A DNA stretch of 64,000 nucleotides from contig CALUOR010000012.1 of the NCBI GenBank assembly GCA_944322285.1, positions 1 to 64,000 on the forward strand, given 5' to 3'. Positions 53,502-60,687 of this stretch are shown here, one piece after another. Position 1 is the stretch's first letter; each line of letters opens with the position of its first letter. Below the pieces are notes generated by a model. The model was not told the origin of the DNA. It was given only the letters and a program-made list of their open reading frames with translations, and did not search any database. The DNA comes from an uncultured Bacteroides sp. GTDB lineage: Bacteria; Bacteroidota; Bacteroidia; Bacteroidales; Bacteroidaceae. The position numbers and the translations under genes were made by a program.

Positions 53502-54167
53502 TTAATAGATTCGTTCTCCAAAGATATGAGTGCCGATGCGCACCAGCGTACTGCCTTCGGCAATGGCTTCGTGGTAGTCGTGGGACATGCCTATGGATAC
53601 CTCTCGGAAAGAAGGTTCATCCTTGAACCACGTTTCTTTCACCTCGCGGAAGAAGTCGCTCAGCGAGCGGAATTCGGCTTTCACCTGCTCCATGTTGTCC
53701 GTGTTGGTGGCCATGCCCATCAGTCCGCAGATGCGTACATGATGCAGGTTGCGCCATTCGCCTGCGGCCAGCATCTCCCGGCATTCGTCAAAACTGAAGC
53801 CGAACTTGGTTTCCTCCCGGGCGATGTGTTGCTGCAACAGGCAGTCCACCCGCCGGTTCACCTTCTCGGCCTGCTTGTTTAGCTCAGCCAGCAGTTTGTA
53901 GCTGTCTATGCCGTGGATGAGCGACACGTAGGGCACGATGTACTTCACCTTGTTGGTCTGCAGGTGTCCGATGAAGTGCCACTCGATGTCCTTGGGCAAG
54001 GCTTCGTGTTTGCCGGTCATTTCCTGCACCTTGCTTTCGCCGAAGATGCGTTGGCCTGCATCGTAGGCTTCGCGGATGGCTTCGGCCGGATGGAACTTGG
54101 ATACGGCAACCAGGCGGACGCCCGCAGGAAGCTCACTCCATACTTGTCTGATGTTTTCTGCTATCAT
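53502..54167 (-). CDS. yggS: YggS-family pyridoxal-phosphate homeostasis protein
   Basis: Binds PLP and buffers vitamin B6 and amino-acid metabolism in the cytoplasm; no catalytic activity is firmly known. The protein has 221 residues, usual length. PLP-lysine Lys24 is in LVAVSKFHP. FGESKVQEMTGKHEALP, WHFIGHLQTNKVKYI, and SIGMSHDYHEAIAEGSTLVR are the family signatures. It lies in an operon between DUF4494 and the flavoprotein genes (gaps of 11 and 18 bases). Confidence 0.94.
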   Translation of the reverse strand: MIAENIRQVWSELPAGVRLVAVSKFHPAEAIREAYDAGQRIFGESKVQEMTGKHEALPKDIEWHFIGHLQTNKVKYIVPYVSLIHGIDSYKLLAELNKQAEKVNRRVDCLLQQHIAREETKFGFSFDECREMLAAGEWRNLHHVRICGLMGMATNTDNMEQVKAEFRSLSDFFREVKETWFKDEPSFREVSIGMSHDYHEAIAEGSTLVRIGTHIFGERIY

Positions 54168-54178
54168 TTTTGTATGTA

Positions 54179-54643
54179 TTATACTTCGGGTTTGTCATCC
54201 GGCTCGGCTCTGTAAGGATATACATCCATCAGGGCGGTCTCGGCTACGGAGGCTATCTGGTAATCGGCCATGGTGCCCTTCATGCCTTCGTCCAGTTTCT
54301 TTATCGCGTCGCGCAAGTCGGCAGCCTGTACCAACACCAATGTAGACGTCTTCTTCTCCACTCCGCTCTTCTCATCGATGGTGATAAACAACAGTTTGCA
54401 CTTAAACCAGCGGTCGGCGGCTTCCTCGTCCGAGGGAAACAGTTCACTGTAGTTGGCCCGTTTGATGTCCGATACGGTGAACTCGCCCGTGATGAACGGA
54501 GTCATTTCCTCGATGATGCGTGCCTCAGCCTCGGTAAAGCTCAGCGCGTCCACTAAGTAAGGTTCCGTCACCTTCTTGTTCATACCGTTCTCCATTGTCT
54601 TTTCGTACCGTATCTTGCATTCAAACCATGTATGCATTGCCAT
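54179..54643 (-). CDS. DUF4494 family protein
   Basis: The protein has 154 residues, with no signal peptide or TM segment. Features: MHTWFECKIRYEKTMENG, VTEPYLVDALSFTEAEARI, then FITGEFTVSDIKRANYSELF, and a C-terminal acidic tail (VYPYRAEPDDKPEV). It resembles the DUF4494 family of Bacteroidetes, whose function is unknown. It heads the operon with yggS; a -7 box lies 54 bases upstream. Confidence 0.8.
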   Translation of the reverse strand: MAMHTWFECKIRYEKTMENGMNKKVTEPYLVDALSFTEAEARIIEEMTPFITGEFTVSDIKRANYSELFPSDEEAADRWFKCKLLFITIDEKSGVEKKTSTLVLVQAADLRDAIKKLDEGMKGTMADYQIASVAETALMDVYPYRAEPDDKPEV

Positions 54644-54696
54644 AATTCTTCTTGTTTTTAAGTAGGTTAATTTATTATTCTGTTAACTTTATGAAG

Positions 54697-54704
54697 CAAA
54701 GGTA
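54697..54704 (-). promoter_or_regulatory. -7 box for the DUF4494-yggS operon
   Basis: Minus-strand TACCTTTG fits TAnnTTTG. A TTTG lies 23 bases upstream, slightly further than standard. The bases between here and 54816 show no gene. Confidence 0.5.
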
Positions 54705-54816
54705 ATACAAAAAAGTGAGATACCGGACAAATCGCAGAAACTTTAAATATATATCGCTCAAATATTCTGAATAACGGAAAAACCTTGTAATTTTGCATGG
54801 GCATAAGGGCCTTTAG

Positions 54817-55040
54817 TAATGGGAATTTAGTTTTAGGCACGGATTACACGGATTTTACAGAGATTTTAATTATTTGCTACGTCTCTGTCACCCCGAGCGT
54901 AGCCGAGGGGTCTCACATCATGCTTTCCCATGCGCTACGTGAGATGTCTCGACAAGCTCGACATGACAGGGATACCTTGAGTAAATCCGTGACCAATCCG
55001 TGTAATCCGTGCCTAAAAACAGCCCGCTAAATTAAAATTT
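54817..55040. repeat. Dispersed palindromic element D (reversed, with nested palindrome)
   Basis: Left edge TAATGGGAATTTAG is the inverse of the usual right terminus; right edge GCTAAATTAAAATTT is a variant of the inverse left terminus. The outer core is the same TTTTAGGCACGGATTACACGG / CCGTGTAATCCGTGCCTAAA palindrome as in C and E. Inside it lies a second palindrome (GTCACCCCGAGCGTAGCCGA ... GTCTCGACAAGCTCGACATGAC). It ends 6 bases before the AraC-type gene. Confidence 0.8.
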
Positions 55041-55046
55041 GAAACA

Positions 55047-56174
55047 ATGGATTATACTCAATATGAATATTCATTAGGCATCGCCTTGGCGCTGATGCTG
55101 TTTTTCGCCTTCTATTTCCTGCTGGCAAAGACGCCGGAGAAACCTATCTACGCCAACTATTTACGTTCGCGCCGCCTCATGGGTGTGGCCTTGCTGGCTT
55201 TGTCCGCCAACTATTTGGTCCATTTGTTTGGAGGCGTACGGTTTCTCTATCCGGATGCGGCCATCCAGATGAACCTTTCCACCTACTTCCTGGCCTATTG
55301 GCTGTTCAGTTCGGCACTCACCTCGCTGCTCGACCGCTTCTATCTCACCCGGAAACGCTTTGTGCGGCATATTCTGTATTGGCTCGTGTTCACCGCCCTT
55401 TCCGGCGTTATCCTCATTGTCTTGCCGAAGGGGACGGCGCAGCATGTCGGACTTCTCCTCATGGCTATGTGGCTGCTTGCCTACGGCGTCTTTCTGTCCC
55501 GCCGGCTCATCCTGACCTACCGCCGTGCCGTCCGCCTGTTCGACGATACCCACTCCGAGCACATCGCTGCCTACATTCGCTGGATGTCCGTCTTTACCTG
55601 GTGGGCGGTCATCTACGGAATCAGTTGCGGGTTGCTGACCTTCCTGCCGGATCGTTATGTATGGATTTGGATTGCTTCTTCCATACCTTTTTATGTTTAT
55701 TTGTATTGTTCCTACATAAACTACCTGTTGTTCTACGAGCAAGTGGAGAGCATCCTGGAGAAGGAAGCCCCGGCAGAGGAGCCGGAAGAAGTCGGCCTCC
55801 CTGTGGAAGAAGTGCCCGGCGACACTCCCGCCTATCACGCCAACATCGAGAAGCGGCTAATCGTCTGGATAGATACAAACGCCTATACCCGCCCGGGGCT
55901 GACCATCGAGGAACTGGCCGCTTCCCTTGGCACCAACCGCACTTACCTGTCCGCCTACATCAAGGCCACTTATCACATGCCGTTCCGCGAGTGGGTGGCA
56001 GGGCTTCGCATCGAGTATGCCAAGCGGATGCTGATGCAACATCCCGAAATGACCGTATCGGCCATCTCCGAGGCTTCTGGCTTCCTGTCGCTGAGTTATT
56101 TTACCCGAATCTTTACAGAGAAGGAAGCCTGCTCCCCCGCCCGGTGGAGGAAATTAGGCACTCCCAAGGACTGA
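55047..56174 (+). CDS. Membrane-bound AraC-family transcriptional regulator
   Basis: The protein has 375 residues. The N-terminal half has about seven hydrophobic TM helices (for example ALALMLFFAFYFLLA, LVFTALSGVILIVLP, IWIASSIPFYVYLY). An acidic linker (EKEAPAEEPEEVGLPVEEVP) follows, then an AraC-type double HTH at about 270-370 (LTIEELAASLGTNRTYLSAY, AISEASGFLSLSYFTRIFTE). It would sense something in or at the membrane and act on nearby DNA. Three direct repeats start only 8 bases after its stop codon, and the lipoprotein gene at 56454 is the obvious target. Confidence 0.88.
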   Translation: MDYTQYEYSLGIALALMLFFAFYFLLAKTPEKPIYANYLRSRRLMGVALLALSANYLVHLFGGVRFLYPDAAIQMNLSTYFLAYWLFSSALTSLLDRFYLTRKRFVRHILYWLVFTALSGVILIVLPKGTAQHVGLLLMAMWLLAYGVFLSRRLILTYRRAVRLFDDTHSEHIAAYIRWMSVFTWWAVIYGISCGLLTFLPDRYVWIWIASSIPFYVYLYCSYINYLLFYEQVESILEKEAPAEEPEEVGLPVEEVPGDTPAYHANIEKRLIVWIDTNAYTRPGLTIEELAASLGTNRTYLSAYIKATYHMPFREWVAGLRIEYAKRMLMQHPEMTVSAISEASGFLSLSYFTRIFTEKEACSPARWRKLGTPKD

Positions 56175-56181
56175 TACCTTT

Positions 56182-56258
56182 TTGCTCTATCCACAAAAAA
56201 TTGCTCTATCCACAATTCCGTTTTTGTCATCACAACAATTTTTTTGCTGTATCGGCAA
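56182..56258 (+). promoter_or_regulatory. Three operator-like direct repeats between the AraC gene and the lipoprotein gene
   Basis: TTGCTCTATCCACAA at 56182-56196, an exact copy at 56201-56215, and the variant TTGCTGTATCGGCAA at 56244-56258. The first two are 19 bases apart, the third 43 bases further. Spacings near 2 and 4 helical turns suit AraC-family binding on one face of DNA. The regulator assignment is inferred from adjacency. Confidence 0.6.
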
Positions 56259-56453
56259 AAGTTGTTGTCCGCCCCTGCCCCCGGTGTTGGATTATTCTTT
56301 TTTGTGCTTACTTTGTAGAGCGGCATTTGCTGTTACAGTCATCAAAGGATACATTTTTTAGTATGAAACGATGCCCCCTCAGCTTAGGCAGATAAGGAGT
56401 TCTGCTGCCTGAACCCTGAGTTTAACAATCCCAAGAACTCACCTTATATTATT

Positions 56454-57980
56454 ATGAAAAAGACTCATTTCTTCCGCTACCTGCTTTGCGGCGCGATTCT
56501 GCTGTCGGGGCTCTCCTGCAGCGATGATGAGAATGGTTACGACCCTAACAACGTGAACGACCCCGAGAAGCTGACTGAACCCTGTCCCACAACGGACGAG
56601 TTGGAGGTGACGCACGCCAACAGCCTTTATTATCTTTCGGCCTGGAGCGAAGGCGTCCATACGCTGAGTGACAACATGGTGAACCGCTATCAGGAGACCG
56701 TGCCCTATACGTCCGATGTGCTCGACCGGATGCAGACGGGCGACGCCTTCCTGTTCAGCAGCAACGACATCGCCAAGATGCAATCTGATGCCGAACTGCT
56801 GACTGCCATGAAGAGCATGGTGGATGAGAAAGGCATCATCATGATGATGGAGGGCGGTACAAATGAAGACTTCCACACCGTCTGCACCCTGCTTGATGTA
56901 TTCAACCCCTATGGCGAAACATCGGAGGAAGAAGCAGACGCGCAGTCCGATGCGTTGCCCTTGTGGGTGTTCTCGGGCGAACTGCCGGGATCCAGCGGCT
57001 TTTTCGCCAAACTTGTAAACCCCGACAATAATAATGATATGGGACTGGAAGGCAGCGAAGCGGCCGAGACCGTGATGGATGAGCACGGGCAAGGCGTCAA
57101 ATGCGACATGGCAAGCCTAAGCCTGCAAGAGGCCCTGGAACATAAACCCTTGCAAAGTGGCAGCTCGAACCTAACCGACTTGGTGAACGCTTATATTGTT
57201 ACTTGGCAGGATTCATTTACATTAAAACAAAAAGGGACGGATAAACCTAGGGAAGGAACAGGTCACTACCAATTGCAAGCAAAAATATGGAATGCTTACA
57301 GTATAGGGCAGCAGAGGCAGTTCTACTTGGTCAATTATGGGTTTATCTGTGATGCTGGACACACATTCTTTGGGGAATGGCATGACAATAGACCTGATTG
57401 GCTTGAAGACCCATATAAATGTTATGGCTATTGTCTGACAAATGTACATCTTACTCTCCAACCCGAAAAAAAGGAATACCAAACCATTCTTTACGAATAT
57501 GCCCCGCAAACCACACAAAACCAGTCGACTTATACCAGCAGTGTATCATTTGAGTTGGGTGGAGAGGTTAGTGTAGAGGGGCCAAGCATATCGGGAGGAT
57601 TGACCATCTCCAACACCCATACGGAAACCATCAACGATATAGAAGTCATTGACGGATGTGTACCCAGCAACCAACCGATCATGATTTGGGATTTTAAACT
57701 GAAAGAGCCGGAAGGAAAGTTTAATGCGTTCTCCTGGGCATCGGTTGATGTAGTCAAAGGAGCGTCAGCCGGAATTTCCACATTCAGTCTGTCCACAGAT
57801 TTTATAATTTCGGTATCCGCTCAGACAGAGAAACCTCGGTTCGTTGCGTCTCTGGATCAGCAATATACACAATTCCGCTTTTTTGATGTTTTTGGTGCCT
57901 ACAGAGCGGAAAGAGAAACAGAGAATCGAGGAATAAAAGGTAAAGCAATAACCTTTCCGACAGTGAAATTGACTGAATAG
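56454..57980 (+). CDS. Surface lipoprotein of unknown function, C-terminal half possibly leukocidin-like
   Basis: The protein has 508 residues with a lipobox LLSGLSC22 followed by an acidic SDDENGYDPNN tether. The N-terminal half (about 40-240) is mixed and acidic. The C-terminal half (about 245-505) is beta-rich and amphipathic, with STYTSSVSFELGGEVSVEGP, ISGGLTISNTHTETINDIEV and GISTFSLSTDFIISVS. Alternating Ser/Thr/Gly and hydrophobic residues recall the leukocidin/alpha-hemolysin fold, but I cannot confirm this by eye. From about 57190 the DNA becomes visibly more AT-rich, suggesting that the two halves have different histories. It is probably controlled by the AraC regulator upstream. 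No secretion genes are adjacent. Confidence 0.6.
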   Translation: MKKTHFFRYLLCGAILLSGLSCSDDENGYDPNNVNDPEKLTEPCPTTDELEVTHANSLYYLSAWSEGVHTLSDNMVNRYQETVPYTSDVLDRMQTGDAFLFSSNDIAKMQSDAELLTAMKSMVDEKGIIMMMEGGTNEDFHTVCTLLDVFNPYGETSEEEADAQSDALPLWVFSGELPGSSGFFAKLVNPDNNNDMGLEGSEAAETVMDEHGQGVKCDMASLSLQEALEHKPLQSGSSNLTDLVNAYIVTWQDSFTLKQKGTDKPREGTGHYQLQAKIWNAYSIGQQRQFYLVNYGFICDAGHTFFGEWHDNRPDWLEDPYKCYGYCLTNVHLTLQPEKKEYQTILYEYAPQTTQNQSTYTSSVSFELGGEVSVEGPSISGGLTISNTHTETINDIEVIDGCVPSNQPIMIWDFKLKEPEGKFNAFSWASVDVVKGASAGISTFSLSTDFIISVSAQTEKPRFVASLDQQYTQFRFFDVFGAYRAERETENRGIKGKAITFPTVKLTE

Positions 57981-58266
57981 CATGGAAAGCGGCAACACCA
58001 TGGTACTCCATGAAGAAACAATAAGCTGTTTGGCTATTGGTATAAACGCGAGGTTTTGGTAACGTAGATCGTGGTCTGATAGTCTTCCCCAGGGTAATCC
58101 CGACAGAATAAGAAGATAGAAGATTCATGGGAGCAAATCGGAATATAAACGAAACCGAGATGAATTAACTATATGTGTAACCCGTCTTTTTGTCAAGAAA
58201 CAGTCATGCGCGCGGGCGGCCGGGGATGTGCCGTTTTCCCGTGGGGGACCGACGGAATTCCCGTCA
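57981..58266. other. Intergenic stretch with no recognisable gene
   Basis: From the lipoprotein stop to the tandem repeat array I see no open frame worth keeping, no RNA gene and no clear promoter. The last 70 bases become very GC-rich (GCGCGCGGGCGGCCGGGG), in sharp contrast to the AT-rich start. Confidence 0.5.
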
Positions 58267-58354
58267 GGGTTTAACGAGGCCCTCGTGGGGGTTTAACGGG
58301 GAGGTCGTGAGGGTTTAACGAGACCCTCGTGGGGGTTTAACGACGACCTCCTGA
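58267..58354. repeat. Four tandem 22-bp direct repeats (iteron-like)
   Basis: GGGTTTAACG begins at 58267, 58289, 58311 and 58333, an exact 22-base period. Copies 1 and 3 continue as AGGCCCTCGTGG and AGACCCTCGTGG, with a small palindrome (CGAGG/CCTCG); copies 2 and 4 carry variants (GGGAGGTCGTGA, ACGACCTCCTGA), so the repeats alternate as pairs. They end 65 bases before the HU-like gene. Confidence 0.85.
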
Positions 58355-58418
58355 AAATCAATCGGTTACAACCGCGCCCGACTATGGACGGACAAAAAGA
58401 CCTAAAACCAGAAATGTC

Positions 58419-58910
58419 ATGATTTTTTGGAAACGTGTAAAGCAAGCGGTCAACGACCTGTGGTATCCGCGCTGCGTCACCGTGGGACTGCCCGTGGAGA
58501 CGCAGGAACTGGCCAACCGCATCGCCCGCGAGAGCACCGTCTCGCCCGCCGACACCCACGCCGTGCTGCGCGCCCTGCCCAACATCATGGCCGACTTCAT
58601 GAAGGAGAGCCGCGCCGTGCATCTGGAAGGAGTGGGCTGGTTCCGCTACACCATCAACGCCATGGGCAAAGGCGTGGCGACGGAAGAGGAAGTGAGCGAC
58701 AAGCAGATTAAAGGCCTGCGCGTGCAGTTCACCCCCGACCGCGCCCGCAATGCCGAAGGCGGCTACACCCGCGCCCTAGTGCCCACCGAAGGCTTCACCT
58801 ACATGGAGTGGCTGGGCAAGGAGAGCGACGAGACCCAAATCCCCGACGATGACGAGGAAGAAGGCGGCACCACCCCGGGCGAGGAGGATACGGACGACCC
58901 GCTGGCATAA
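58419..58910 (+). CDS. HU-related DNA-binding protein
   Basis: The protein has 163 residues of the Bacteroidetes HU-related type, longer than classic HU (about 90). The HU fold spans about 15-125: ELANRIARESTVSPADTHAV, VHLEGVGWFRYTINAMGKGV, LRVQFTPDRARNAEGG. A strongly acidic C-terminal tail follows (DETQIPDDDEEEGGTTPGEE). The start ATG 58419 is chosen because it is the first in frame. It probably compacts or bends DNA. The final 11 codons are duplicated downstream at 59764. Confidence 0.85.
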   Translation: MIFWKRVKQAVNDLWYPRCVTVGLPVETQELANRIARESTVSPADTHAVLRALPNIMADFMKESRAVHLEGVGWFRYTINAMGKGVATEEEVSDKQIKGLRVQFTPDRARNAEGGYTRALVPTEGFTYMEWLGKESDETQIPDDDEEEGGTTPGEEDTDDPLA

Positions 58911-59032
58911 GTAAAACGAAGAACGAAAGGACGAGGAATGAAGAGCCGGACGCCTCCCCCACGGGCACAGCGGGCTCTGCGTTCCTCGTCCTCTTCATTT
59001 TAGGGGAATTGTGTTGGATATTAAAGGAAAAA
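58878..59032 (+). repeat. Direct duplication, copy 1 (HU-gene tail plus terminator)
   Basis: It starts at GGCGAGGAGGATACGGACG in the last codons of the HU-like gene, includes the terminator, and ends near GGATATTAAAGGAAAAAGT. It is about 90 percent identical over 155 bases to 59764-59918. The toxin-antitoxin genes lie between the copies. Confidence 0.9.
58929..59000 (+). terminator. Terminator of the HU-like gene
   Basis: Inverted repeat GGACGAGGAA...AGAGCC with GGCTCT...TTCCTCGTCC, followed by TCTTCATTTTA. A second copy of the structure occurs at about 59816-59890 within the duplication. Confidence 0.75.
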
Positions 59033-59043
59033 GTCCGAATATG

Positions 59044-59075
59044 GTTGTATTATTGTACAACTTTTCATACCTTTG
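59044..59075 (+). promoter_or_regulatory. Promoter of the toxin-antitoxin pair
   Basis: GTTG (59044-59047), 20 bases, then a perfect -7 box TACCTTTG (59068-59075). The toxin ATG follows only 4 bases after the box, so the mRNA would be leaderless or nearly so. Confidence 0.75.
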
Positions 59076-59079
59076 CCCC

Positions 59080-59424
59080 ATGAGAAAGATAATCGCATAC
59101 AAGAACTATTTCAGTGACTTTTTAGAAAAACTTCCGGTTCAAGAAAAGGCAAAGTTGCTGCGCTCATTGGACTTGCTTACAACGGAAGATAAAATTCCAC
59201 ACCATTACGTTAAGTTTATCCGTGATGGTATATACGAATTTCGTTCAAATTACGGTAATACGGAATTTAGAGTATTCTTTATTAATGATGGAAATAGAAT
59301 TGTGGTTTTGTTCAATGCGTTCAAGAAAAAGACACAAAAGACACCTGAAAGTGAAATAAAGAAAGCAATAAAATTAAAGGAGGAATATTATGCAACTAAA
59401 GGAAATCAGCAAGGACATTTATGA
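59080..59424 (+). CDS. RelE/HigB-type toxin (Gp49-like)
   Basis: The protein has 114 residues from ATG 59080; the longer in-frame start overlaps the duplication and promoter and is rejected. The family pattern is clear: VKFIRDGIYEFRSNYGNTEF, RVFFINDGNRIVVLFNAFKK, KTQKTPESEIKKA. Such toxins are ribosome-dependent mRNA endonucleases held inactive by the antitoxin. The toxin gene comes first, as in higBA. Its 3' end overlaps the antitoxin gene by 35 bases. It lies between two copies of a 155-base duplication, indicating acquisition. Confidence 0.9.
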   Translation: MRKIIAYKNYFSDFLEKLPVQEKAKLLRSLDLLTTEDKIPHHYVKFIRDGIYEFRSNYGNTEFRVFFINDGNRIVVLFNAFKKKTQKTPESEIKKAIKLKEEYYATKGNQQGHL

Positions 59425-59695
59425 TGTCAGCGCAATGCTTGACGAAGTTTTGGGAGCGGAAGGAACTCCTGAACGTGAGAAAAACCGTGAGAAGGCATGG
59501 GAGGAATATAATGCCCAAATATTATTGGAAGCACGCAAAAACGCACATCTTACGCAAGCGGAACTCGCCAAGCGTATCGGTGCGGACAAAGGGTACATAT
59601 CAAGGATTGAACGTGGATTGACCGTGCCTACTGTAGCCACCCTTTATAAAATAGCCTCTGCAATGGGATTGACAGTAGAATTGCGTCCAATCTAA
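59390..59695 (+). CDS. XRE-family HTH antitoxin
   Basis: The protein has 101 residues. The C-terminal half is a Cro/XRE HTH (ARKNAHLTQAELAKRIGADK, then GYISRIERGLTVPTVATLYK). The N-terminal half (about 1-35) would cap the toxin. The start ATG 59390 lies within the toxin gene and is preceded by AAAGGAGG, a strong Shine-Dalgarno sequence that is rare in Bacteroides, so its translation is probably robust or of foreign origin. It would also repress the promoter at 59044-59075. Confidence 0.92.
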   Translation: MQLKEISKDIYDVSAMLDEVLGAEGTPEREKNREKAWEEYNAQILLEARKNAHLTQAELAKRIGADKGYISRIERGLTVPTVATLYKIASAMGLTVELRPI

Positions 59696-59763
59696 GTAAA
59701 GCGGTAAAATTTCCCGTCAAGGGTGTATCATAATGTAAAGTCACTATCATTTTGTCGCCCCCC

Positions 59764-59918
59764 GGCGAGGAGGATACGGACGACCCGCTGGCATAAGGAA
59801 AACGAAGAACGAAAGGACGAGGAATGAAGAGCCGGGCGCCTCCCCCACAGGCATGACGGGTGCTGCCTTCCTCGTTCTCTTCATTTTAGGGGAATTGTGT
59901 TGGATATTAAGGGGAAAA
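59764..59918 (+). repeat. Direct duplication, copy 2
   Basis: It repeats the last 11 codons of the HU-like gene (GGCGAGGAGGATACGG onward, including the TAA) and the terminator, with scattered substitutions and ending near GGATATTAAGGGGAAAATT. It lies 68 bases after the antitoxin and 13 bases before the end of thiE. The truncated HU tail has no start and is not expressed as a gene. Confidence 0.9.
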
Positions 59919-59931
59919 TTAAATCCGTGGT

Positions 59932-60537
59932 CTATCTAAATCCCCGTCCCATTAACTTAAGAAAATGTTCTATAACGTCCGGAATATCCTCCCGAGAGTG
60001 ATACCCGCTCCAAATATCCCCCAGAAAAGCGGCACCTCCGAAGCCCAATGAGGCTAAATAAGGCAACTTATCCGCCGTTACTCCCCCCAAAGCAATCGTC
60101 TTTTCATTAATAATGCCTTGCTCCGCCGCCTGGCGCAGTTGTTGCTCAGTGAAGCCGGCACGATAGCCCTGCTTGGAGATGCTGTCGAAGATGGGGCTCA
60201 GGAAATAGTAATCAGTCAGCGGAGCGTAACGAGCTGCTTCTCCTAAGGTGTGGCACGAACGACTGATCAAGCCTTGAAAACCAGCGGGAACATCGGGGTT
60301 GCGGCTGTTCAAGTGGATGCCTCCCAAACGGTAACGGGCCTGTAGCGGGGAATGGTCGTGCAGGCTGATGCGGGAGTAATAGACAGGCGGCAGTTGCCGG
60401 ATGAGCGCATCAAGCTCTGCTTCCGTACAGCCGGGTTTGCGCAGGTGCAGACGGTAGAGGCCGTGGCTGAGGAGAGCGGTCAGCGCTTCGGCTTCATCGG
60501 GCAGAAAATTCGGGGTGGTGAGGATGATTAAATTCAT
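59932..60537 (-). CDS. thiE: Thiamine-phosphate synthase family protein (ThiE/TenI)
   Basis: Joins HMP-pyrophosphate and thiazole phosphate to form thiamine phosphate, or acts as a TenI-like paralogue. The protein has 201 residues from ATG 60537; a 15-codon extension runs into repeat E. TIM-barrel features: YRLHLRKPGCTEAELDALI, RISLHDHSPLQARYRLGGIH, LISRSCHTLGEAARYAPLTD, YYFLSPIFDSISKQGY, and IALGGVTADKLPYL. A phosphate-binding GG is present, but the usual QxR/K motif is altered (HLRKPG), so the TenI alternative remains open. It is downstream of thiD, with repeat E between. Confidence 0.85.
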   Translation of the reverse strand: MNLIILTTPNFLPDEAEALTALLSHGLYRLHLRKPGCTEAELDALIRQLPPVYYSRISLHDHSPLQARYRLGGIHLNSRNPDVPAGFQGLISRSCHTLGEAARYAPLTDYYFLSPIFDSISKQGYRAGFTEQQLRQAAEQGIINEKTIALGGVTADKLPYLASLGFGGAAFLGDIWSGYHSREDIPDVIEHFLKLMGRGFR

Positions 60538-60549
60538 AAATCGCTTGGG

Positions 60550-60687
60550 TAAATGATAATTTATCGAGTTAATTTTAGGCACGGATTACACGGATTAGTC
60601 ACGGATTTCTTTTGCCATCCGTAAGCGAAACCACTTTTAATCTGTGAAATCCGTGTAATCCGTGCCTAAAAATAAATTCCCATTTAT
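60550..60687. repeat. Dispersed palindromic element E (shared termini)
   Basis: It is 138 bases long, identical to element C over about 112 bases: TAGGCACGGATTACACGGAT to ATAAATTCCCATTTAT. Left terminus TAAATGATAATTTATCGAG at 60550. The right end (CATTTATA) supplies the minus-strand TAA stop of thiD. Confidence 0.9.

Noticed and set aside
54797..55030. A 77-codon frame across repeat element D
   Set aside because: Its whole sequence is the palindromic repeat; no start context, no recognisable protein.
55298..56395. A 365-codon plus-strand frame overlapping the AraC-type gene
   Set aside because: It is a +1/+2 shadow of a well-supported regulator; its Arg/His/Pro-rich product has no domain pattern.
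58267..58354. Possible CRISPR array at the 22-bp repeats (and at 42983-43043)
   Set aside because: Repeats are directly adjacent or have 8-base linkers, not unique spacers of 25-40 bases, and no cas genes are nearby.
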